Below, piece after piece: positions 38,117-51,180 of a stretch of DNA of 64,000 bases (position 1 is the first letter of the stretch; each line of letters begins with the position of its first letter). Position numbers and translations under genes: made by a program. This DNA comes from Inia geoffrensis. Its lineage: Eukaryota; Chordata; Mammalia; Artiodactyla; Iniidae. The notes under the pieces are model-generated. The model was not told the origin of the DNA and made no database searches. It saw only the letters and a list, made by a program, of their open reading frames with translations. The stretch covers positions 136,327,886 to 136,391,885 of the forward strand of contig CM070902.1 of NCBI GenBank assembly GCA_036417435.1. The letters run 5' to 3'.

Positions 38117-39126
38117 GGAAATGGAAGAAAGAAGAAAAGAAAAGAAAAAAGAAGCTTGCAGATACAGAGAACAGATTAGTGGTTCCCAGAGGCAGGAAGT
38201 GAGGGGAGGGCAAAAGGGTGAAGGAGGTCAAAAGGTACAAACTTCCAGATATAGAATAAATAAGTCATGTGGATGTAATATGTAATGTACAGCATGATGA
38301 CTATAGTCAATAATACTGTATTGCATATTTGAAAGTTGCTAAGAGCAGATCTTAAAAGTGCTCATCACAAGGAAAAAGGTGTAACTATATATATTGATAG
38401 ATGTTAACTCGACTTATTGTGGTGATCATGTTGCATTATATACAAATATTGAATCATTATGTTGTACACTTGAAATTAACATAGTGTTATGTCAATTATA
38501 CCTCAATTTTAAAAATTAATTTAAAAAAGAATGGAGAGCCATTATGCTAGAATTACCAAATTAATTTGATGTAGCCTTCTAGTACAGAAAAAAACTGCAA
38601 TAAACCTCAGAATATGGAATGCTAGTAACTCATCTTTCAGTAACATCATCTGTCAATAACGGTAGAGCTATGCTGATCATCTGGCCCTTGATTTCCCATT
38701 TTCAGTTAAAAAAATCCAGTCATCCAATTAATTTTTAAATCAACTACAATATTAGAAATAGTGTTAGGTAATGCAGAAAAAAAATATTTTCCCCCTCTGA
38801 CTTAACTCATAACATGAGAAAACTGACACATGTAAAAAATAATTTTCTGATAGTGAAGATTAGAAACGTAAACACTTGGTTGGGCAGAGAGCATGATGAA
38901 CCTTTTCCTGTGTTATCTCACTGGTGTATTGTGTGCTTCCTTGGATAACAAGGTACAATGGAACCAGAGCTGACTGACACCTTAAGAGTCATCTGGGGGG
39001 CTGAAGTGCCAGCCCTATGTCACAGAGCCAGTCAGCGGCAATACTGGATCCCCAACTCCTCACCTCTGACTTCCAATCTTATGTACTAGCTCTCACAGAA
39101 ACTTTTAAATTTGACTTTTAACTTCT

Positions 39127-39170
39127 ATATATTTATCATGGCACTTTTAAAAGTGCCATGATAAATATAT
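39127..39170. repeat. Perfect 44-bp palindrome with no spacer
   Basis: The 22-bp left arm (39127-39148) is the exact reverse complement of the right arm (39149-39170). The centre is gcacttttaaaagtgc. No known transposon end was recognised. Confidence 0.95.
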
Positions 39171-39572
39171 TCAATGAAGAAAGTTACTTTGGCTGAGGCC
39201 AGCTTGGCTCAGAGACTTTAGTACACCTGGCCATGAAGGATTCCTGAAGCAAAGCAGTACCTCAGGTGTGACTTTTCTTTTATTGTGCCCCATGGGTGGT
39301 GCCCTCCCTAGATGACTATAGCTCTATCCAACTCTGTCACTTGTCACATCAGAGGAAGCAGAAGGAGACTTCTTCTTTGTGCCAAGAACATTTTGCATTT
39401 TCTCATATGCAGGGAATACAGGGCCCATGGAACTCTAAAGGGAAAATAGAATGCCATTATAATCCACAAAGCAGTCTGCATTTTTTGTTTGTTTGTTTAT
39501 TTGGGGTTTGGGGGGTTTTCTTTATTATTTCTTTTTTATTTTATGTTTTTAGCTTTCTGGTAATTTTATTTT

Positions 39573-41460
39573 ATTTTTAATTTTTATTAGAGTATAGGTG
39601 CTTTACAATGTTGTATTAGTTTCTACAGTACAGCAAAGTAAATCAGCTATATATATAGGTACCCCTGTTTCTTGCATTTCCTTCCCATTTAGGTCACCAC
39701 AGAGCATTGAGTAGAGTACCCTGTGCTATACAGTAGGTTCTCATTAGTTAATCTATTTTATACATAGTATCAGTAGTGTATATATGTCAATCCCAGTCTC
39801 CCAATTCATCCTATCCCTCCTTCACCCTTGATATCCATACCTTTGTACTCTGCATCTGGATCTCTATTTCTGCTTTGTAAATAAGATCATCTATACCAAT
39901 TTTTTCAGATTCCACATATATGTGTTAAAATATGATATTTGTTTTTCTCTTTCAGACTAACTTCACTCTGTATGACAGTCTCTAGATCGATCATGTCTCT
40001 ACAAATGACCCAATTTTGTTCCTTTTTATGTCTGACTGATATTCCATTGTATATATGCACCGCATCTTCTTTATCCATTCCTCTGTTGATGGACATTTAG
40101 GTTGTTTCCATGTCCTGGCTACTGTAAATAGTGCTGCAATGAACATTGCGGTGCATGGGTCTTTCTGAATTATGATTTTCTCTGGCTATATGCCCAGTAG
40201 TGGGATTGCTGGGTCCCATGGTACTTCTATTTTTAGTTTCTTAAGGAACCTCCATATTGTTCTCCATAGTGGCTGTATCAATTTATATTCCCACCAACAG
40301 TGCAAGAAGGTTCCCTTTTCTCCACACCCTCTCCAGCATTTATTGCTTGTAGATTTTTTGATGATGACCATTCTGACTGGTGAGGTAATAGCCCACTGTG
40401 GTTTGATTTGCATTTCTCTAATAAATAGCGATGTTGAGCAGCTTTTCCTATGTTTATTAGCCATCTGTATGTCTTCTTTGGAGAAATGTCTATTTAGATA
40501 TTCTGTGTATTTTTTGATTGGGTTGTTTGTTTCTTTAATATTGAGCTGCATGAGCTGCTTGTAAATTTTACAGATTAATCCTTTGTCAATTGCTTCATTT
40601 GCAAATATTTTCTCCCATTCTGAGTGTTGTCTTTTTGTCCTGTTTATGGTTTCCTTTGCTGTGCAAAAGCTTTTATGTTTAATTCGGTCCCATTTGTTTA
40701 GTTTTGTTTTTATTCTCACTACTCTAGGACATGGGTCAAAAAAGATGTTGCTGTGATTTATGTCAAAGAGTATTCTGTCTGTGTTTTCTTCTAACAGTTT
40801 TATAGTGTCTGGCCTTCCATTTAGGTCTTTAATCCATTTTGAGTTTATTTTTGTGTATGGTGTTAGAAAGTGTTCTAATTTCATTCTCTTACATGTAGCT
40901 GTCCAGTTTTCCCAGCACCACTTATTGAAGAGACTGCCTTTTCTCCATTGTATATTCTTGCCTCCTTTGTTGTAGATTAATTGACATTAAGTGTGCAAGT
41001 TTATTTCTGGGTTTTCTACCCTATTCCATTGATGTATGTGTCTGCTTTTGTGCCAGACCCATACTGTTTTGATTACTATAGCATTGTAGTATAGTCTGAA
41101 ATCAGGGAGTGTGATACCGCCAGCACTGTTTTTCTTTCCCAAGATTATTTTGGCTATTCGGATGTTTTGTGTTTCCATATGAATTTAAAAAATTTTTGTT
41201 CTAGTTCTGTGAAAAATGCCATTGGTAATTGGATAGGAATTGCACTAAATCTGTAGATTGCCTTGGATAGTATAGTCATTTTAACAATATTGATTCTTCC
41301 AATCCAAGAACACGGTATTTCTTTCCATCTGTTTGTGTCATCCTCAATTTCTTTCATTAGCATCTTGTAGTTTTTGAATTACAGGTCTTTTGCCTCCTCA
41401 GGTAGGTTTATTCATATGTATCTTATTCTTTTTGATACTATGGCAAATGGAATTGTTTCC
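39573..41460 (-). mobile_element. L1 3' half, minus strand, 5'-truncated
   Basis: Begins with a reverse L1 3' end (ttagagtataggtgctttac) and runs into ORF2. Translated pieces include an L1 C-terminal block at 40884-40186 and [20 protein letters not shown] near 41310. Frames are broken by indels. It meets a plus-strand L1 at about 41460. Confidence 0.88.
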
Positions 41461-44400
41461 ATACAGACTGAAAGTGAGGAGATTCCCATTCCAAAGAAAT
41501 GGAAATCAAAAGAAAGCTGGAGTGGCAATACTTATATCAGACAAAAAAGACTTTAAAATAAAAACTGTTATGAGAGACAAAGCAGGACACTACATAATAA
41601 TCAAGGGATCAATACAAGAAGACATAACAATTGTAAATATATATGCACCCAACACAGGAACACCTCAATATATAAGGCAACTTTGAACAGACCTAAAAGG
41701 AGAAATGGACAGTAACACAATAATAGTAGGGGCTTTAACACCTCATTTACATCAATGGACAGATCATCCAGACAGAAAATTAGTAAGGAAACACAAGTTT
41801 TAAATGACAATAGACCACATAGATTTAATTGATATCTATAGGACATTCCATCCGAAAACCACAGATTATACTTTCTTCTCAAGTGCACACAAAACAGTCT
41901 CTGGTATAGATCACATCTTGGGTAACAAATCAAACCTTGGTAAATTTAAGAAAACTGAAATCATATCAAGCATCCTTTTTGACCACAACACTATGAGATT
42001 AGAAATAAATTACAGAGAAAAAGACATAAAAAACATGAACACATGGAGGCTAAACAATATGTTACTGAATAACCAAGAGATCACTGAAGAAATCAAAGAG
42101 GAAATCAAAAAACACCTAAAGACAAATTACAGTGAAAACATGGTGATCCAAAACCTATGGGATGCAGCAAAAGCAGTTCTAAGAGGGAAGTTTATAGCAA
42201 TACACGCCTACCTCAAGAAATAAGAAAAATCTCAAATAAACAATCTAACATTACACCTAAAGGAACTAGAGAAAGAAGAACAAACAAAACTCAAAGTTAG
42301 TAGAAGGAAAGAAATCATAGAGATCAGAGCAGAAATAAATGAAATAGAAACAAAGAAAACAGTAGCAGAGATCAATAAAACTAAAAGCTGGTTCTTTGAG
42401 AAGATAAAATTGATAAACCATTAGACAGACTCATCAAGAATAAAAGGGAGAAGACACAAATCAACAGAATTAGAAATGAAAAAGGAGAACTAACAACTGA
42501 CACGGCAGAAATACAAAACATCCTAAGAGACTACTACAAAAAACTCTATGCTAATAAAATGGACAACCTGGAAGAAATGGACAAATTCTTAGGTGAAATC
42601 TTCCAAGACTCAATCAGGAAGAAATAGAAAATATGAACAGACCGATCACAAGTAATGAAATTGAAACTGATTAAAAATCTTCCAACAAACAAAAGTCCAG
42701 GACCAGATGGCTTCATAAGTGAATTCTATCAAACATTTGGAGCAGAGCTGACACCCATCCTTCTCGAACTCTTCCAAAATAATTGCAGGGGAAGGGATAC
42801 TCCCAAACTCATTCTACAAGGCCACCATCACCCTGATACCAAAACCAGACAAAGATACTACAGAAAAAGAAAATTACAGACCAACATCACTGATGAATAT
42901 AAATGCAAAAATCCTCAACAAAATACTAGCAAACAGAATCTAACAGCACATTAAAAGGATCATACACCATGATTAAGTAGGATTTTTCCCAGGGATGCAA
43001 GGATTCTTCAATATATACAAATCAATCAATATGATACACCATATTAACAAATTGAAGTATAAAAACCATATAATCATTTCAATAGATGCAGAAAAATCTT
43101 CTGACTAAATTCAACACCCATTTATGATAAAAACTCTCCAGAAAGTGGGCATAGAGGGAACCTACCTCAACATTATAAAGGCCATATACAGCAAACCCAT
43201 AGCAAGCATCATTCTCAATGGTGAAACACTGAAAGCATTTCCTCTAAGATCAGGAACAAGACAAGGATGTCCACTCTCACCACTGTGATTCAACATAATT
43301 TTGGAAGTCCTAGCCAATGGCAATCAGAGAAGAAAAAGAAATAAAAAGAATTCAAATTGGAAAAGAAGAAGTAAAACTGTCATGTTTGCAGATGACATGA
43401 TACTATACATAGAGAATCCTAAAAATGCCACCAGAAAACTACTAGATCTAATCTATGAATTTGGTAAAGTTGTAGGATACAAAATTAATGCACAGAGATC
43501 TCTTGCATTCCTATACACTAACAATGAAAAATAAGAAAGAGAAATTAAGGATACAATCCCATTCACCACTGCAGCAATAAGAATGAAATACCTAGGAATA
43601 AACCTACCTAGGGAGAGAAGGACCTGTATGCAGAAAACTGTAAGACACTGATGAAAGATATTAAAGATGATACCAACAGGTGGAGAGATATACCATGTTC
43701 TTGGATTGGAAGAATCAATATTGTAAAAATGACTATACTACCCAAAGCAATCTACAGGTTCAATGCAATCCCTATCAAATTACCAATGACATCTTTTACA
43801 GAACTAGAACAAAAGATCTTAAAATTTGTATGGAGACACAAAAGACCCCAAATAGCCAAAGAAATCTTGAGGGGAAAAAAATGGAGCTCAAGGAATCAGA
43901 GTCCCTGACTTCAGACTATACTACAAAGCTACAGTAATCAAGACAATATGGTACTGGCAAAAACCAGAAATATAGATCAATGGAACTGGATAGAAAACCC
44001 AGAGATAAACCCATGCAACTATGGTCAACTAATCTATGACAAAGGGGGCAAAGATATACAATGGAGAAAAGACAGTCTCTTCAGTAAGTGATGCTGGGAA
44101 AACTAGACAGCAACATGTAAAAGAATGGAATTAGGACACTCCCTAACACCATACACAAAAATAAACTCAAAATGGATTAAAGACCTAAATGTAAGACCGG
44201 ACACTATAAAACTCTTATAGGAAAAACATAGGAAGAGCACTCTTTGACATAAATCACAGCAAGATTTTTTTTGACCCACCTCCTAGAGTAAAGAAAATAA
44301 AAACAAAAATAAACAAATGGGACCTAATGAAACTTCAAAGCTTTTGCACAGCAAAGGGAAATATAAACAAGATGAAAAGACAACCCTCAGAATGGGAGAA

Positions 44401-45318
44401 AATATTTGTAAACGAATCAACAGACAAAGGATTAATCTCCAAAATATATAAACAGCTCATGCAGCTCAATATTAAAAAAAAAAACAATCAAAATATGGGC
44501 AGAAAACCTGTATAGACATTTCTTCAAAGAAGACATACAGATGGCCAACCAACATATGAAAAGCTGCTCAACATTACTAATTATTAGAGAAATGCAAACC
44601 AAAACTACAATGAGGTATCACCTCACACCAGTTAGAATGGGCATCATCAGAAAATCTACAAACAACAAATGCTGGCAAGGGTGTGGACAAAAGGGAACCC
44701 TCTTGCACTGTTAGTGGGAATGTAAATTGATGAAGCCACTATGGAGAACAGTATGGAGTTTCCTTAAGAAACTAAAAATAGAATTACCACATGACCCAGC
44801 AAACCCACTACTGGGCATATAACCAGAGAAAGCCATAATTCAAAAAGACACATGCACCCCAATGTTCATTGCGGCACTATTTACAATCCCCAGGTCATGG
44901 AAGCAACCTAAATGCCCACTGACAGACAAATGGATAAAGAAGATGTGGCACATATATACAATGGAATATTACTCAGCCATAAAAGGGGACGAAATTGGGT
45001 CATTTGTAGATATGTGGATGGACCTTGAGACTGTCATACAGAGTGAAATAAGTCAGAAAGAGAAAAACAAGTATCATACATCAACACATATATGTGGAAT
45101 CTAGACAAGTGGTATAAATGAATCGGTTTGCAAGGCAGGAATAGAGACACAGATGTAGAGAACAAACATATGGACACCAAGGGGGGAAAGTGGGTGGAGG
45201 GGGCTTGGTGGTGGGATGAATTGGGAGATTGAAATTGACATATATACACTAATATGTATAAAATAGATAACTAATAAGAACCTGCTGTATAAAATAAAAA
45301 TTAAATTAAATTAAAAAA
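41461..45318 (+). mobile_element. L1 ORF2 to 3' end, plus strand, 5'-truncated
   Basis: Starts in the ORF2 endonuclease region (actgaaagtgaggag) and runs to a 3' UTR ending aaattaaattaaattaaaaa at 45318. The reverse transcriptase part keeps an FADD-type catalytic box near 43385 ([20 protein letters not shown]), but stops and frameshifts split ORF2 into at least five pieces. It is a dead copy. Confidence 0.9.
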
Positions 45319-47083
45319 AAACACATTAGACCATATGGACTTAATTGATAGCATTCCATCCAAAAGCAGCAGAATACACATTCTTTTCAAGTGCTCAAGG
45401 AATATTCTGCAGGATAGATCACATGCTGGGCCACAAAGCAAGCCTCAGTAAGTTAAAGAAAATTGAAATCATATCAAGTGTCTTTTCCAACCACAGTGCT
45501 ATAAGCCTACAAATCAACAAGACAAAAACTGCAAAAAACACCAGCACATCGTGGCTAAACAATATGCTACTAAACAACCAATGGATCACTGAAGAAATCA
45601 AAGGAGAAATCAAAAAATACCTAGAGACAAATGAAAATGAAAACGCAACAATCAAAAACCTATGGGATGCAGCAAAAGCAGTTTTAAGAGGGAAGTTTAT
45701 AGTGATTCAAGCTCATCAGGAAACAAGAAAAATCTCAAATAAACAACCTAGCCTTACAAAAGTAACTAGAAAAAGAAGAACAAACAAAACCCAAAGTTAG
45801 TAGAAGGAAAGAAATCATAAAGATCAGAGCAGAAATAAAATAGAGACTAAAAAAATCATAGAAAAGATCAATGAAACTAGAAGCTGGTTCTTTGAAAAGA
45901 TAAATAAAATTGATAAACCTTTAGCCAGACTCATCAAAACAACAGGGAGAGGGCCCAAATCAATAAAATCAGAAATGAAAAAGGAAAAGTTACAACAGAC
46001 ACCACTGAAATAGAAAGGATCATAAAAGACTAGTACTAGCAAGTATATGCCAATAAAATGGACAACCTAGAAGAAATGAACAAATTCTTAGAAAGGTACA
46101 ATTTCCCAAGACTGAACCAGGAAGAAATAGAAAATATGAACAGACCAATTACCAGTAACAAAATTGAATCCATACAAAAAAAAAAAAAACTCTCCAAAAT
46201 AAAAGTCCAGGACCAGATGGCTTCACAGGTGAATTCTACCAAACATTTAGAGAAAAGTTAATACCTAACATTCTGTAACTATTCCAAAAAACTGCAGAGG
46301 ATGGAACACTTCCAAACTCATTCTAGGAGGCCACCATCACCCTGATACCAAAACCAGATATCACAATAAAGGAAAATTGCAGCCCAATATCATTGATGAA
46401 CATAGATACAAAAATCCTCAACAAAATACTCACAAACCAAATTCAGCAATACATTAAAAAGATCACACACCACAATCAAGTGGGATTTATCCAAGGGATG
46501 CAAGCATTTTTCAGTATCTGCAAATCAATCAGTGTGATATACCACATTAACAAATTGAAGAATAAAAATCATATGATTATCTCAATAGATGCAGAAAAAG
46601 CTTCTGATAAAATCTGACATCAATTTATGTTTTAAAAATAAAACTCTCTAGAAAGTGGGCCGAGAGGGAACATACCTCAGCAAAATAAAGCCCATATATG
46701 ACAAACCCACAGCTAACATCACTCTCAATGGTGAAAAGTTGAAAGCATTTCCTCTGAGATCAGGAACAAGACAAGGATGCCCACTCTTGCCACTTTCATT
46801 CAACATAGTTTTGGAAGTCCTAGCTACAGCAATCAGAGAAGAAAAAGAAATAAATGGTGTCCAAATTGAGAAGGAAGAAGTAAAACTGTCACTGTTTGCA
46901 GATGACATGATAGTATACATAGAAAATCCTACAGACACTACCAGAAAACTACTAGAGGTCATTAATGAATTCGCTAAAGTTGCAGGATACAAGATTAATA
47001 CACAGAAACATGTTGCATTTCTATACACTAACAAAGAAATATCAGAAAATGAAATTAAGGAAACAGTTTGTATTTTAAATTAA
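45319..47083 (+). mobile_element. Second L1 ORF2 fragment, plus strand, truncated both ends
   Basis: Endonuclease to reverse transcriptase region: broken ORF2 pieces at 45345-45800 and 46655-47083. The latter contains [20 protein letters not shown]. It lacks a 3' UTR and stops within ORF2 at about 47083. Confidence 0.85.
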
Positions 47084-47830
47084 AGCATCAGATCTTTCTA
47101 GGCAATTATTATATCTGTTCTAATTTGCATTAATCAGCTTATTTGTACAATCTCTAAGGCATCCCTGAAATCACTGACCTTTTATGTTTTGCCAGCTCTT
47201 AGTCATTCCATTCCAATTCTCATTCTTAATAAATGAGATACATTTCCATATCAGCCTGGGTCTTAGCACCACTGGAATCTTTTTCTGTAGGAATAATGTA
47301 TTTAAATGGAAACTTGAAAGAAATACAATCTATAATTGAAACAACTACAATCTGTAATTCTGATTTTCATTCTGTCCTGTGAATATGGGGCAGGCTAACA
47401 AGACTGAATTAGAACCACTTCTCTGGTTAAGTCCAGTAGCCCCCTGTAACCCGGAGACAGGGCTTCAGTTCTATGAATAACTAGGAGATAGAGTAAGTCT
47501 GAAGTATGTGTTTAAGTTCTAGGAAGTGGGTGAGTAGTGTCTATGTCAATTAGTTGAAGGTGTAAGAGGAAAGAAGGGGAGTGGTCAGTAGAATGACTAC
47601 AGGATGCAAAATCAGAATGACTGCTTTATGAACAAATATTAATAGCAGGAAATTGTATTAAAATTTTACACGTTTGTTTCTCTTGCTACTTATTTTTACT
47701 AGATGTGACAAATGGTTAAGTATATCTTATAGTCTATACTTGTAGAAAGCCTATTTTTATACACAGATACATATTTTTTATGTCTGCATATAAGATATTT
47801 TCATATATTTTATATGCAGGATGGTGTTCA
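47084..47830. other. Apparently unique intergenic DNA
   Basis: No gene or repeat recognised between the L1 fragment and the next SINE. Confidence 0.5.
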
Positions 47831-47844
47831 AAAAAAAAGCACTG

Positions 47845-48050
47845 GGGCTTCCCTGGTGGCGCACTGGTTGAGAGTCTGCCTGCTGATGCGGGGAGCGCGG
47901 GTTCGTGCCCCGGTCCGGGAAGATCCCTCATGTCGCGGAGCGGCTGAGCCCGTGAGCCATGGCCGCTGAGCCTGCGCGTCCGGAGCCTGTGCTCCGCAAC
48001 GGGAGGGGCCACAGTAGTGAGAGGCCCGCGTACCAAAAAAAAAAAAAAAA
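47845..48050 (+). mobile_element. CHR-type SINE, full length
   Basis: Complete copy with poly(A). The duplication aaaaaagcactgg lies before 47845 and again at the end of the A-run near 48047-48060. Confidence 0.92.
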
Positions 48051-48109
48051 AAAGCACTGGTATTATAAAAACCTATATGAACATTTCAGCTCTTCTCTTT
48101 TCCAGTTGT

Positions 48110-48260
48110 ACATAGGCTTGGTCAACTCATGTAACTCATATAACCTCTCTGAGCTTTAGTTTTCACAGTTGTAAAATGGACATAATACCAAGTTTCTCAC
48201 AGGTGTGTAGAATAACATGACATAGCAAGTGAAAACACTAAGTCCTGCACTGGACACTTT
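48110..48260 (+). mobile_element. MIR SINE fragment
   Basis: cctctctgagctttagtttt, cagttgtaaaatggacataa and taccaagtttctcacagg follow MIR order. Confidence 0.72.
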
Positions 48261-48539
48261 GCGATTTGTGATTTTTTGGTATTATCTCTAGAATTGTTTG
48301 CCATGGTTTGTTTGTTGTTTATTATAATTTTAGAAATTTTGAATAGACATTTAAAGAGTACTTTCTCTTACATTATACTTTCTCACAACCCAGAATTGAC
48401 TACTGGGTTAATTAAGATCTGGTCATATTTACTTTAATCCTTTTTTATTAAAAAAAAAAGTGTATATACATGTACACATATGATAAAATTAGAACCCCTC
48501 TGGCCACCAGTGCTAATCCCATTTACACCCTTTGACCAT

Positions 48540-48650
48540 TGGTTGATTTATTTATTCAACACACATTTACGGAGTGCCTACTATGTGCTAGGTACAGTGC
48601 TAGTTGCCAGGGTCAGTATTCATGATGAACCAGACTAAAAAAATACTTCC
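48540..48650 (-). mobile_element. L2 3' end fragment
   Basis: ttattcaacacacatttacg, gagtgcctactatgtgctag and gtacagtgctagttgcc in reverse L2 order. Confidence 0.72.
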
Positions 48651-48800
48651 CTTTACTTTACTCCAGCTACAGTGACTTTCAGGTTTCCTGACCATACCAG
48701 GCAAAACTCTGCATCACGGCCTTTATTCTGGCTATTCCATAACCCTGGAATGTGCGCCCTGCACAAAGCCAGGTAGATGGCTATTTTGTCTTCTTTAGGG

Positions 48801-49016
48801 CTTTTTTTTTTTTTTTTTTTTTTGTGGTATGCGGGCCTCTCACTGTTGTGGCCTCTCCTGTCGCGTAGCACAGGCTCCGGACGCGCAGGCTCAGCGTCCA
48901 TGGCTCACGGGCCCAGCCACTCTGCGGCATGTGGGATCTTCCCGGACCGGGGCACGAACCCGTGTCCCCTGCATCGGCAGGCGGACTCTCAACCACAGCA
49001 CCACCAGGGAAGCCCC
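48801..49016 (-). mobile_element. CHR-type SINE, minus strand
   Basis: T-run, then gtggtatgcgggcctctc, ending accaccagggaagcccc. The flanks ttttagggcttttt and ttttagagcttttt form a duplication with one mismatch. Confidence 0.91.
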
Positions 49017-49204
49017 ATTTTAGAGCTTTTTTGAAATTTCACTTTCTCAGTAAGACCTTCCAAGGCCATATTGTGTGAATTACATCCTTCTTCTATGTCA
49101 TACATACAAACTATATCTATCTCTGCTTTATTTTTCTCCATAGTCCTTCTCACCATCTAACACTGTATTTTATTATCTTGTTATTATCTGTTTCCCCTAC
49201 TAAA

Positions 49205-49310
49205 ATATGGCATCCAAGACCGCAGAGATTTTGGTCTGCTTTATTCATTGCTCTACCTTCAGTGCCTAGCACAATGCCCTCAAAAATTATTTGTCCAATC
49301 AATGAATAAG
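49205..49310 (+). mobile_element. L2 3' end fragment
   Basis: cagtgcctagcacaatgccc and the preceding text match the L2 terminus. Confidence 0.6.
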
Positions 49311-49704
49311 AGATTAAAAATTAGAGCAGCTTATTTTCCTCTGAAAGTTTAATGACTGAAGTGACTTCCTGAAAGAAAAATGTAATTTATGTGATTTTCA
49401 ACATTGCTGATACATAAAAAGATATCATCCCCATCTTCCTGCTTCTATAGAAAAAGTAGAATACTTATTTTCGAAATATGCATGGAATAGCTTTCATAAT
49501 GCCAAGGTTAGATAACTTATAACTAACATATTTTGAAACTGATGAAAATTACTCCAAAATTAGCTTTTGGACAATTCATGCTGCTCTGTTGATTTATCCC
49601 TTGATTTGAAATGATGGTGAATCAAATTTCTGCTGACCCCAGAGAAAATTTTACATCCAGCCTTCACTTTAGCCTCTAGGAATGTACTTAGCTGGCACAG
49701 TACA

Positions 49705-49965
49705 GCAGGGGTCTCCAGCCAGTACTGGTCTGCGGCCTGTTAGGAACCAGGCCACACATCAGGAGGTGAGTGGCAGGCGAGCAAGGAAAGCTTCATCTGT
49801 CGCTGCCCATCACTCCCTATCACTCACCTTACCACCTAAACCATTGCTTGCATCCCCCCCATTGCCTGCATTACCACCTGAACCATCCCACCCGCCCCCC
49901 ACGTCCATGGAAAAACTGTCTTCCACAAAACCGGTTTCTGGTGCCAAAAAGGTTGGGGACCGCTG
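49705..49965 (+). mobile_element. MER1-type (hAT-Charlie) DNA transposon remnant
   Basis: Terminal inverted repeats caggggtctccagccagtac and gttggggaccgctg flank a body with gcctgttaggaaccaggc, ggaggtgagtggcaggcg and ccatggaaaaactgtcttcc. Length about 260 bp, close to MER1B. The 8-bp target duplication has decayed. Confidence 0.85.
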
Positions 49966-50284
49966 CACAGGACTCCATCCTTTCACTAACCCCAGTGAAA
50001 GAATAATTCAAGGGCATAAGCAATATTGTTCAGTAAAAATTGTCTAGCTCCTACTTATTTCTAAGTACTTTAGTAAATCTAAGAGTTGTATTTCAACACA
50101 TTTTTTGAGGCAGAGTGATAAGTTGGAAATGAAATGGGCTTTGGAATAAGACAGTTCAAATACTGGCAGCGTAACTTTAGGCACAAATTACTTAGGCTCT
50201 CAAAGTCACCACTTTCACATCACTTACACTTACAACAATACTGTCTGTCTTGTATGTTGGTTGTCTAGATTAAATAAGATACTG

Positions 50285-50650
50285 TATCAGTCAGGGCAGC
50301 CCAGGTTAGGCTGCAATAATAAACAGTCCCACAAATCTCAGCTTAAAATAACAAAGGTTTATTTCTCTCTTGAGCTACTGTAGCTGTGGGTCTGCTCCCA
50401 TGCAGCCATTCCTCCTCCCTTTACTCAGGAGCACAGACTGATGGAGCACTGCCACCTGCCACATTGTAGGTGGCCACGGCAGAGAGACAGGAGAGCTCTG
50501 GGTGATCTCACATGGGTAATTACATGCTAAATTCCAAATTGCCTCATGTTCTTTCCAATCACAGTTCGTTAGCCACCAACAAAAGTGTCTAGGAGATCGG
50601 CACCAACAAGGGGGTCTAGGAGGTATCATGCTACCGGCACCCAAAATGTG
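50285..50650. mobile_element. Ancient LTR-like interspersed repeat, family not assigned
   Basis: gtcagggcagcccaggttag, gctgcaataataaacagtcc, aacaaaggtttatttctctc and ctgatggagcactgccacc recall an old mammalian ERVL-type LTR. I cannot name the family with confidence. Confidence 0.45.
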
Positions 50651-50969
50651 GGCACCAGCATGTTTACTAAGCAACATCAGTGATGACCACAGACATTCCA
50701 TGTAAAGTGTCTAGCATAGCATCCACCTCACATTCGTCCCTTTCCTCTCTCCAGCCTACTCCCCATATGCGTTCTTGTTTATAAAATGGAAAGATCTATA
50801 TCTCAGAAACATTATCCTTGAATTCCCAAACTGTGTTCAGTACAATGCTTAAACCAGAAAATGCTCCATGAAAAAAAGTTATGTGATAAAATTAATTTGA
50901 GAGACACCACATACTACATCCCTTTCAGAAATTCTCAGTGCACAGTAGCTTTATAAAAGTTCAGAGATG

Positions 50970-51180
50970 GGCTTCCCTGGTGGCACAGTGGTTGAGAGTC
51001 CTCCTGCCGATGCAGGGGACACGGGTTCGTGCCCCGGTCCGGGAAGATCCCACATGCTGCGGAGCAGCTGGGCCCGTGAACCATGTCCGCTGAGCCTGCG
51101 TGTCTGGAGCCTGTGCTCCGCGACAGGAGAGGCCACAACAGTGAGAGGCCCGCGTACCGCAAAAAAAAAAAAAAAAAAAA
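50970..51180 (+). mobile_element. CHR-type SINE with 15-bp target-site duplication
   Basis: Complete copy with poly(A). The duplication aaaagttcagagatg is perfect at 50955-50969 and 51181-51195, which suggests a fairly recent insertion. Confidence 0.93.

Noticed and set aside
38004..38285. ORFs with repeated KEGR or SFLP units
   Set aside because: They are translations of the GGAA tetranucleotide array on each strand.
40186..40884. 232-codon ORF considered as an independent gene
   Set aside because: It is the C-terminal part of L1 ORF2 in a truncated minus-strand copy.
39573..45318. Twin-priming inversion of a single L1
   Set aside because: In twin priming the inverted and direct parts are adjacent, mostly non-overlapping segments. 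Here both parts include an L1 3' end, so they overlap and are better read as two insertions.
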